Origin: Cyclobacteriaceae bacterium
GTDB lineage: Bacteria > Bacteroidota > Bacteroidia > Cytophagales > Cyclobacteriaceae
Length of the DNA stretch: 6,347 bases
NCBI GenBank assembly: GCA_029882725.1
Contig: JAOUKG010000169.1
Location: 1 to 6,347, forward strand
Reading direction: 5' to 3'
Shown: positions 1-5,879 of the stretch, in pieces
Numbering within the stretch: position 1 is the first letter of the stretch
Layout of the letters: each line of letters opens with the position of its first letter
Position numbers and translations under genes: made by a program
Notes under the pieces: generated by a model
Seen by the model: only the letters and a program-made list of their open reading frames with translations
Told to the model about the DNA's origin: nothing
Databases searched by the model: none

Positions 1-1043
1 GGTATGGATGTTATTTTATTTGTAGAATAAGGGGAAAAAATAAAGGATTCGTCCATCAATGAGGGAATCGAAGAAATAAGGGCAGGTATTCCTTGGATAG
101 ACTCGGTGGCATTGGCAAAGCCATTGGTGAAAATTAGGCCTTCATTGGTCAGGGAATCCAGAAAGGGGGTTTGTGCCTGGTCATTGAAATATCCCAAATA
201 TTTTTTTGAAAAGCTTTCAACGATAATCAATACCACATTCTGGTTATTCATTTGAACAGAATCTATTGGGGAATGAATACCATGATCCGTTTCATTGAGT
301 TCTTCTTTTGTGAAGTATTGAACCTCGGGTAATTTTTCTTTTGTGACAGTGGAATAGAGAGAAAAAGGGGTGTTGATCAGGGCGGGGATATTTTGGACTT
401 CTGTCATGTTGGAAGCATGAATAAGTTGGAGGGGTTTTAGCTGAAGACCACCTCTGACTCCCAAAAAGGCTAATGCAGCGACTCCAATAAAAAGCATCAG
501 GGAACCTAAGTATGATTTTAAAGATCGGGGCACAATTATTTTGATAGAATTGCTATAATCATAGATTTTCCAGATAGCACCTATAAAAATTATAAAAAGG
601 AGCCACAGGTACCAGAACTGTCCTAAAAAAGTAGGTATCAGATAGAAAAAGTCAGTTCCTTTTTCACCACTAACGAAAAGTAGGGCATCGGCCTGCATTC
701 TTTTATGGATAAAGGGAAAATAAGCAATATCGATCAGGTTTAGGAGAATAAAGAGGCTGTTTGTAAAAATAAATAATGTTTTTAGCGAATACTGATAAAT
801 TTTTTGGGACTGATAGGGTAGGGGGATAATTGAAAATAAAATATAAATCAGGTTGGCAATAATTACGGAATGAATATCAAATCGAAGTCCGCCCAGAAAT
901 ATCATAAATACTGAAAAAACAGAGGACAGGTTTAATTCACTGGCATTGAAAAGTACAAAAAACAGACGGCACAAAAGGAACAAAAACAAGAGACTTAACA
1001 CTTGAAAAATAAGGCGAAGAAATGTGACTTGTGGTTTTTCCAT
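1..1043 (-). CDS. LTA-synthase/MdoB-like sulfatase-superfamily membrane protein, 3' part missing
   Basis: The reading frame is open from an ATG at 1043 down to base 1, giving 347 residues with no stop, so the C-terminal part lies outside the window. The N-terminal ~200 residues are very hydrophobic, with about five predicted membrane helices near residues 8-32, 57-75, 88-108, 143-158 and 178-196. A loop with DIAYFPFIHKR at 105-115 is typical of the Bacteroidota branch of this family. The extracytoplasmic alkaline-phosphatase-fold domain starts at NVVLIIVES, where Glu276 matches the first metal ligand of LtaS-type enzymes. The segment FANATESIQGIP follows, with Ser315 (less likely Thr313) as candidate nucleophile, and then IPSLMDE. 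Family members move phosphoglycerol or phosphoethanolamine groups to envelope glycans or lipids, or hydrolyse sulfate or phosphate esters; the substrate here cannot be told. The remaining metal ligands lie off-window. The family call is strong, the exact activity unknown. Confidence 0.88.
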   Translation of the reverse strand, partial: MEKPQVTFLRLIFQVLSLLFLFLLCRLFFVLFNASELNLSSVFSVFMIFLGGLRFDIHSVIIANLIYILFSIIPLPYQSQKIYQYSLKTLFIFTNSLFILLNLIDIAYFPFIHKRMQADALLFVSGEKGTDFFYLIPTFLGQFWYLWLLFIIFIGAIWKIYDYSNSIKIIVPRSLKSYLGSLMLFIGVAALAFLGVRGGLQLKPLQLIHASNMTEVQNIPALINTPFSLYSTVTKEKLPEVQYFTKEELNETDHGIHSPIDSVQMNNQNVVLIIVESFSKKYLGYFNDQAQTPFLDSLTNEGLIFTNGFANATESIQGIPALISSIPSLMDESFIFSPYSTNKITSI

Positions 1044-1117
1044 TTTAGCGTAAGCGGGATATTGGTTTGAATATAATGTCTGGTTGGATGAAATTTCAGA
1101 AAGAAATTGTAATGTTG

Positions 1118-1134
1118 GGTATGAGGTTCATACC
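1118..1134. promoter_or_regulatory. Operator-like inverted repeat in divergent promoter region
   Basis: GGTATGA-GGT-TCATACC is a perfect 7-bp inverted repeat with a 3-bp centre. It begins one base downstream of the minus-strand -7 box (1136-1143), where the start of the sulfatase-like transcript would fall. A bound repressor there could block that gene. The dyad lies about 40 bp upstream of the plus-strand -7 box, so it could also influence the amidohydrolase gene. The regulator is unknown and no regulator gene is visible in the window. A chance dyad or a short leader hairpin remains possible. Confidence 0.35.
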
Positions 1135-1135
1135 A

Positions 1136-1166
1136 CAAATATAGGGATTGTGAAGAGATTAAACAG
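1136..1166 (-). promoter_or_regulatory. Bacteroidota-type promoter for the sulfatase-like gene
   Basis: Read on the minus strand, 1143-1136 is TATATTTG, an exact match to the TAnnTTTG -7 box of Bacteroidota. A CTG at 1166-1164, 20 nt upstream, is one base away from the TTG of the usual -33 element. Transcription would begin near 1130 and leave a leader of roughly 85-90 nt before the ATG at 1043. This is a consensus match only; no start site is proven. Confidence 0.5.
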
Positions 1167-1176
1167 GCTTAGTATT

Positions 1177-1184
1177 TACGTTTG
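1177..1184 (+). promoter_or_regulatory. Bacteroidota -7 box for the propeller-amidohydrolase gene
   Basis: TACGTTTG matches the TAnnTTTG consensus exactly and lies 51 bp upstream of the ATG at 1236, giving a predicted leader of about 45 nt. No good TTG was found at the usual 19-21 bp spacing upstream, so the -33 element is weak or absent. The place where it should lie is close to the -33 region of the opposing promoter, so the two promoters are nearly back to back. Confidence 0.45.
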
Positions 1185-1235
1185 AAATTTTCTTCCAAAT
1201 TGTTTAAACTGCATTGAAATTAACTTTCCTGAACC

Positions 1236-4200
1236 ATGAAACAAGTACTCATTTTATCATTCCTGTTTTTTGCAACTGTAGCATTTAGTCAAGAGCAGGC
1301 TTCTGAAAAGAAAAAAGAACTGCCTCTTGAGCCTGTAAGGACCTTTTCTATAGAAACAGATGAAATTTCCTGGATGAGTGTAGATGTGAGCCCGGACGGT
1401 CTGACCATTGCTTTTGATTTACTTGGAGATATTTACACGATGCCATTAATTGGAGGTGAAGCTAAGAAAATTACTTCAGGCATGCCATTTGACAGCCAAC
1501 CAAGATTCAGTCCTGATGGGAAAAAAATGCTGTACACTTCCGATAAATCGGGGGGTGAAGGAGTATGGGAAATGAATTTGGAGACCATGGAAGACAGGCA
1601 AATTACATCCGGTAATTTCGATAGATTTCAAAGTCCTGAATATTCTCCTGATGGAAAATACATTATTGTGTCCAAAGCAGGCTTGAGATCCGGTACGCTT
1701 AAACTTCATATGTATCATGTGGATGGTGGAACAGGAGCTGAATTAATGGATAAACCAGAAAACTTAAAAATGACGGGTGCTGCTTTTGGGAATTCCGATC
1801 AATTTATATGGTATGCACAACGCACCGGCGACTGGCAGTACAATGCTATTTTACCGCAATATCAGCTTGGAAGATACGACCGGGAAACCGGCAAGTCGGA
1901 AGCCATGACTTTTCGTTATGGTTCAGCATTCAGACCTACCCTTTCTCCTGACGGAAAATGGCTGGTATATGGCACAAGACACGAGGCTGAAACGGGACTT
2001 GTATTACGTGATTTAAAAACGGGAAATGAAAAATGGCTGGCCTACCCTGTACAGCACGATGATCAGGAATCTAGAGGAACCAGGGATGCATTGCCTGGCA
2101 TGTCATTTACCCCGGATTCAAAAAATTTAGTTGCTTCCTACGGCGGTAAACTATGGAAAATTGCCATTGATGGTTCCGGAGCAGTGCAAATTCCTTTCAA
2201 AATTAAAGCTGAAATTGAACTGGGTCCACAATTGGATTTTGAATACCCCATCGAAGATAGCAATGACTTTGTAGTGAAGCAGATCAGAGATGCGGTGCCT
2301 TCCCCAGACGGAAAGTTGCTGGCCTTTACCGCATTGGATCGCCTTTATGTAATGGATTTGGAAAAGAAAACCTACAGAAGATTGACTAAGTTTGACTTTA
2401 CAGAGGCACAGCCCACCTGGTCTCCAGACAATGAATGGATAGCATTTGTAACCTGGAATCAGAAGGAAGGAGCTATTTATAAAGTAAAGGTTTCCGGGAA
2501 GAAATCTGATTCACCCATTAAATTAACTTCTGAAAGTGCAATCTATGAAACCCCTGTCTGGTCTCCGGATGGGAAAAAAATTGTGGCTTTAAAAGGAGAT
2601 GCTGAATTTTTTACCAGTGCACTCAATCAAAATGCTCCGGGTGCAGGAAGAGAACTTGTTTGGATATCTGCTTCGGGAGGAGTTTCAACATTTATTTCCT
2701 ACTCGTATGGAAGGTATAAACCTCATTTTTCATCCAATAATGAAAGAATTTTTCTAAATGACAGGAAAGAAGGGCTTGTTTCCATTCGTTGGGATGGTAC
2801 AGACGAAAAGAAAATAGTTAAAGTATCGGGGCCAACACCTCCTGGTTTTAAGGTTTCGTTGGATGCCAGTGAAATCATGATTAGTAAAGATGAAGAAACA
2901 GCCATTGCCCTGGTTTATAAAGACATTTATTTGGTAACTATTCCAAAAATTAGCGCTGAGGCAGAGAATATCAATGTTTCGAAAGGAGAAAAAGCTTCCT
3001 TTCCGGTTAAACAGTTATCAGATATAGGGGGAGAGTTTATGTTTTATAACTCCGAACAAAAAAAGGCCTACTGGTCTATAGGAAATGCATTTGTTACCTA
3101 TGATTTTGAGGAGGGTAAGAAGGTGGAAGACCAGCGGAAAAAATATGTTAAATCATTGGAAGGCACTGATGAGAAACCTAAAAAAGATACCCTTAGTTAT
3201 GACCCGGAGGAGTACCGTATGGAGATAAAGGCCAACAGGGATATTCCAACTGGTGACTTGGTGCTGAAAGGGGCTCGAATTATTACGATGAAGGGGGATG
3301 AAATTATTGAAAATGGTGTAATTGTGATAAAGAACAATAGAATTGCCTACGTAGGTAGAGGAAGTGGGGCCGAGATTCCTAAAGGAGCCAAAGAGTTGGA
3401 CCTTGGAGGAAAAACAATAATTCCCGGTTTTGTGGATACTCATGCCCATGTACGACCTTCCTGGGATATTCATAAACAAGAAGCCTGGCAGTTTCATGCC
3501 AATTTAGCTTTCGGGGTAACTACTGTGCGGGATCCTCAGACATCTTCAACCGATATTTTAACCTATGAGGATAGGGTGAAAGCAGGAGATATGATTGGGC
3601 CAAGAATTTATTCAACAGGACCGGGTATGTTTTGGCAAGAACAAGTGAAAGATTTGGATCATGCACGCAAATTGGTAAGTAGGTACAGTAAATATTATGA
3701 TACTAAAACGATAAAAATGTACGTGGCCGGAAACAGGCAACAGAGGCAATGGATTTTAATGGCATGCAAGGAGCAAGAAATTATGCCAACAACAGAGGGT
3801 TCTTTGAATTTCAAGCAAAACCTTACCCAGATTATTGACGGGTATCCCGGGCATGAACATTCTTTTCCTGTATTTCCATTGTATAAAGACGCTACGGAAT
3901 TGGTAGCTTTTTCAAAAACGGCTTACACACCAACACTTTTGGTGGCCTATGGTGGTCCGTGGGCAGAGAATTATTATTATTCTACTGAGAATCCTCATGG
4001 AAATATGAAATTAAGAAATTTCACTCCGCATAAAGAAATAGATTCCAAAACCAGAAGGAGAGGATTGGGAACCGGTCCCGGACCCGGAGGGTGGTTTATG
4101 GATGAAGAGCATGTTTTTAAACGTCAGGCGTTTGAAGTGGCAAAAATTGTTGAAGCCGGGGGAATAGCAGGTGTAGGGAGTCACGGTCAGTTGCAGGGGT

Positions 4201-4526
4201 TAGGCTATCACTGGGAGTTGTGGTCAATTCAGTCGGGAGGTATGAGTAATCACGATGCGCTCAAGGTTGCCACCATTCATGGAGCGAATGCCATTGGGTT
4301 GGAAAAGGATTTAGGGTCTGTTGAATCGGGGAAACTGGCCGACTTGGTCATTTTCAACAGTAATCCGTTGGAGAATATCAGAAATACGGCCGATATTGAA
4401 TATGTAATTATAAATGGTAGGGTATATGAAGCTGCAACGCTTAATCAAATTTTACCGGAAGTTATCAAATTGAAAGAACAAGTATATCAGGAAACAGAAC
4501 CGAAGGGAGTTCCGGGGATTAAATAG
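1236..4526 (+). CDS. Exported TolB-like beta-propeller/amidohydrolase fusion protein
   Basis: This complete gene encodes 1096 residues. An in-frame TGA at 1230-1232 directly precedes the ATG, so no upstream start is possible. Residues 1-18 form a signal peptide, with likely cleavage AFS|Q, placing the protein in the periplasm or outside the cell. Residues ~40-620 are WD40-like TolB/PD40 blades with recurring SPDG-type turns at about 52, 92, 137, 237, 292, 356, 396 and 443. After a charged linker (~640-660) comes an imidazolonepropionase-like amidohydrolase domain: DTHAHV gives metal ligands His736 and His738, IKMY gives Lys827 (likely carboxylated), and GHEHS holds His873 and His875. SHGQ (His983) sits where most relatives have the ligand Asp. 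The ending SGKLADLVIF with VIINGRVY is the usual amidohydrolase finish. This propeller-hydrolase architecture is known in Bacteroidota. It probably cleaves an amide, cyclic amide or peptide-like substrate, which the sequence does not identify. It stands alone on its strand. Confidence 0.9.
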   Translation: MKQVLILSFLFFATVAFSQEQASEKKKELPLEPVRTFSIETDEISWMSVDVSPDGLTIAFDLLGDIYTMPLIGGEAKKITSGMPFDSQPRFSPDGKKMLYTSDKSGGEGVWEMNLETMEDRQITSGNFDRFQSPEYSPDGKYIIVSKAGLRSGTLKLHMYHVDGGTGAELMDKPENLKMTGAAFGNSDQFIWYAQRTGDWQYNAILPQYQLGRYDRETGKSEAMTFRYGSAFRPTLSPDGKWLVYGTRHEAETGLVLRDLKTGNEKWLAYPVQHDDQESRGTRDALPGMSFTPDSKNLVASYGGKLWKIAIDGSGAVQIPFKIKAEIELGPQLDFEYPIEDSNDFVVKQIRDAVPSPDGKLLAFTALDRLYVMDLEKKTYRRLTKFDFTEAQPTWSPDNEWIAFVTWNQKEGAIYKVKVSGKKSDSPIKLTSESAIYETPVWSPDGKKIVALKGDAEFFTSALNQNAPGAGRELVWISASGGVSTFISYSYGRYKPHFSSNNERIFLNDRKEGLVSIRWDGTDEKKIVKVSGPTPPGFKVSLDASEIMISKDEETAIALVYKDIYLVTIPKISAEAENINVSKGEKASFPVKQLSDIGGEFMFYNSEQKKAYWSIGNAFVTYDFEEGKKVEDQRKKYVKSLEGTDEKPKKDTLSYDPEEYRMEIKANRDIPTGDLVLKGARIITMKGDEIIENGVIVIKNNRIAYVGRGSGAEIPKGAKELDLGGKTIIPGFVDTHAHVRPSWDIHKQEAWQFHANLAFGVTTVRDPQTSSTDILTYEDRVKAGDMIGPRIYSTGPGMFWQEQVKDLDHARKLVSRYSKYYDTKTIKMYVAGNRQQRQWILMACKEQEIMPTTEGSLNFKQNLTQIIDGYPGHEHSFPVFPLYKDATELVAFSKTAYTPTLLVAYGGPWAENYYYSTENPHGNMKLRNFTPHKEIDSKTRRRGLGTGPGPGGWFMDEEHVFKRQAFEVAKIVEAGGIAGVGSHGQLQGLGYHWELWSIQSGGMSNHDALKVATIHGANAIGLEKDLGSVESGKLADLVIFNSNPLENIRNTADIEYVIINGRVYEAATLNQILPEVIKLKEQVYQETEPKGVPGIK

Positions 4527-4596
4527 AGGCAATGGTGCTTTGTGCTTATTTGAAGGACTTTGTACTTTTGTTTCTTATTTCCATTTTAAATTAAGA

Positions 4597-4627
4597 TTCT
4601 ATTAATCCTGATTTTGGATTAATAGAA
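4597..4627. terminator. Perfect 12-bp hairpin between convergent genes, possible bidirectional terminator
   Basis: TTCTATTAATCC (4597-4608) and GGATTAATAGAA (4616-4627) are perfect complements around a 7-nt loop, TGATTTT. The hairpin lies 70 bp after the stop of the amidohydrolase gene and about 75 bp after the stop of the converging hydrolase gene, so it could end or protect both transcripts. Neither side has a clean run of U: the plus strand continues AAGGCAGG, and the minus strand gives TCTTAATTTAAAA. It is therefore not a textbook intrinsic terminator and may act mainly as a 3'-end stabiliser. Confidence 0.55.
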
Positions 4628-4702
4628 AGGCAGGTTTGAGAAGAGGGGTGGCACTTTGTCTGGGAGAGCCGGGGAATGTACATATTTGAATACTGTTGAT
4701 CA

Positions 4703-5440
4703 TTAATTTTTGGTTAAAATATCATTTATTAATTCACTTATTTCTGTACTTCTGGTCAATACCATCATGTGGGAGCCACCCTTAATAACGTAATCATAGT
4801 TAACATTTCGAATTGGTATTGTGCTATCTTTATCTCCATGAATATGAATAATATCACTTGGATAATCTACCCTTTCCCATTCAAAAATCATTTTGAGGGT
4901 TCGTTTTAAAAAATCAGGTTCTTTATCATTTAACATATTTATAAATGTTTCCTTTTCATTTTTCCGATCGGGTTCTACAATTGGTTGTAACAATTTTGCC
5001 CCTCTTTTTGCTGTTTTACCCGATACGATTTTATAAATTGGTAAACCATGCTGAAATTTATACCTTCTGGGTAGTTCATCCCTGCATTTAGCACTTGAAA
5101 TCAATATTATTTTTTCCGGATTCATAAATTCACCCATCTCAGTGGCTATCATACCACCCAACGAAACTCCAATTAAAAGATAGGGCCGTAGCGTATCTAT
5201 TTGAATAGACAATTCTCTTGCAAATTCTGGTAAAGTCATATTCTCATCAGGTATGCAGTAGGATATATTTCTCACTTCAAAGGTGCTGTCTATTTGAAGG
5301 TTTTTAAATAATCTATAATCTGAGCCTTGTCCGGGTATCAAATAAATCACAGGTTTAAGGTTAAATCCAAACGAATTTTGGGAAACCATAAGTGCTAAAA
5401 TAAGAATGGTTACTAATCGATAGTGAATGAAAAACCTCAT
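4703..5440 (-). CDS. Exported alpha/beta-hydrolase (serine hydrolase)
   Basis: This complete 245-residue protein starts at the ATG at 5440; an in-frame TGA at 5450-5452 excludes a longer form. A basic, hydrophobic N-terminus (residues 1-25, possible cleavage SFG|F) suggests export to the periplasm. The alpha/beta-hydrolase fold is shown by VIYLIPGQGSD at 31-41 (first strand and oxyanion region), the nucleophile elbow GVSLGG with Ser93, IHGDKDSTIP with Asp205 as likely catalytic acid, and GGSHMM with catalytic His224. The triad is complete and in the right order. The cap between strands is short (about residues 120-190). Family members are esterases, lipases, thioesterases or peptidases; the substrate cannot be read here. 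It converges on the amidohydrolase gene and lies 439 bp from the cytochrome gene on the same strand, so it is probably transcribed alone. By eye it is more AT-rich than the amidohydrolase gene. Confidence 0.85.
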   Translation of the reverse strand: MRFFIHYRLVTILILALMVSQNSFGFNLKPVIYLIPGQGSDYRLFKNLQIDSTFEVRNISYCIPDENMTLPEFARELSIQIDTLRPYLLIGVSLGGMIATEMGEFMNPEKIILISSAKCRDELPRRYKFQHGLPIYKIVSGKTAKRGAKLLQPIVEPDRKNEKETFINMLNDKEPDFLKRTLKMIFEWERVDYPSDIIHIHGDKDSTIPIRNVNYDYVIKGGSHMMVLTRSTEISELINDILTKN

Positions 5441-5453
5441 TCTATTTAGTCAT

Positions 5454-5461
5454 CAAGTGTA
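5454..5461 (-). promoter_or_regulatory. Weak candidate -7 box upstream of the alpha/beta-hydrolase
   Basis: On the minus strand 5461-5454 reads TACACTTG, one base away from TAnnTTTG. It lies only 13 bp from the start codon, which would leave a leader of about 10 nt. No clear TTG is seen at the usual spacing. This is a tentative assignment. Confidence 0.22.
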
Positions 5462-5465
5462 AACA

Positions 5466-5479
5466 AGCGTTTTAACGCT
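5466..5479. promoter_or_regulatory. Perfect palindrome AGCGTTTTAACGCT upstream of the hydrolase gene
   Basis: AGCGTT-TT-AACGCT is a perfect 6-bp inverted repeat with a 2-bp centre, 25 bp upstream of the hydrolase start codon and just upstream of the weak -7 candidate. Its size and position fit a binding site for a dimeric transcription factor, but the regulator is unknown and chance cannot be ruled out. Confidence 0.3.
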
Positions 5480-5530
5480 AAGACTAAACTTTCGGGCGGG
5501 GGCATATTGAAGGGGAAAACCACCCAACCT

Positions 5531-5547
5531 TAGCCAAAGCTTTGCTA
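5531..5547. repeat. Bulged inverted repeat centred on CAAAGCTTTG
   Basis: TAGCCAAAGCTTTGCTA contains the perfect 10-bp palindrome CAAAGCTTTG (5535-5544), extended by TAG/CTA if one C (5534) is bulged. It has no loop, so it is more likely a DNA-level dyad than an RNA hairpin. Its role is unknown. Confidence 0.3.
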
Positions 5548-5556
5548 TACAATAAA

Positions 5557-5577
5557 TTTAGTGAATAAAACACTAAA
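5557..5577 (-). terminator. Small hairpin TTTAGTG...CACTAAA, possible weak terminator
   Basis: TTTAGTG (5557-5563) pairs perfectly with CACTAAA (5571-5577) around the 7-nt loop AATAAAA. Read on the minus strand, the stem is followed by TTTATTG, which is moderately U-rich. It could end transcription coming from the cytochrome gene, but it lies about 300 bp after that stop codon and the stem is AT-rich, so the call is weak. Confidence 0.25.
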
Positions 5578-5703
5578 AAACAGCTGCTTACATTAAAAGT
5601 TCCCTCAACCACATAAGATTGCGAAGGAAGATTGTTTCAAACCTATACTGAGCCAATCACCATATTGCTCGAAGGAAGGATAAGCTATAAAGGGTGGTCC
5701 GAA

Positions 5704-5835
5704 TTATAAGTCTGCATTGCTTCTAGTCTGGTTGTTTCTTTCCAATTCATTTTCAGCTTTTTCTAATCGCTCTTTTTTGTTTTTCCTGGTTTTGCTATCA
5801 CTTCCCGTCCGGCAGGCAAATCTTGTAAGCCCCAT
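5704..5835 (-). CDS. Doubtful 43-codon ORF, coiled-coil-like
   Basis: An ATG at 5835-5833 opens a 43-residue frame ending in TAA at 5706-5704. Its centre, around residues 15-34, is strongly charged (KNKKERLEKAENELER) and would form an amphipathic helix or short coiled coil; the first 14 residues look like non-coding sequence read by chance. There is no recognisable family, promoter or ribosome-binding site. It could be a small protein, the tail of a decayed gene, or an accident of an A-rich minus strand. I favour remnant or chance. Confidence 0.15.
   Translation of the reverse strand: MGLTRFACRTGSDSKTRKNKKERLEKAENELERNNQTRSNADL
5802..5819. repeat. GC-rich imperfect palindrome, REP-like candidate
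   Basis: TTCCCGTCCGGCAGGCAA matches its own reverse complement at 12 of 18 positions around a CCGG centre and stands out in AT-rich surroundings. Such isolated GC-rich dyads can be dispersed intergenic repeats, but only one copy is visible here, so this is a guess. Confidence 0.2.
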
Positions 5836-5879
5836 AATGCCATTTAATTACTCATTGATTCACCCCAATATGCCATTAT

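Larger units (their letters stand above)
5441..5879. other. Gene-poor 439-bp intergenic region with several dyads
   Basis: No recognised gene lies between the hydrolase start and the cytochrome stop. The stretch holds the palindrome at 5466-5479, a bulged inverted repeat at 5531-5547, a 7-bp-stem hairpin at 5557-5577, a direct repeat of CGAAGGAAG (about 5621-5629 and 5670-5678), a T-rich run at about 5730-5795 and a GC-rich patch at 5802-5819. Part of it could be the decayed remnant of a gene, a non-coding RNA, or simply spacer; the sequence alone does not decide. Confidence 0.5.

Noticed and set aside
1476..1718. 80-codon minus-strand open frame
   Set aside because: Entirely antisense within the strongly supported propeller domain, with no recognisable protein features.
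2723..2905. 60-codon minus-strand open frame
   Set aside because: Antisense shadow inside the propeller-amidohydrolase gene; low-complexity Ser/Leu-rich translation.
3153..3497. 114-codon minus-strand open frame
   Set aside because: Antisense to the conserved start of the amidohydrolase domain, which includes the HxH metal motif; no family resemblance.
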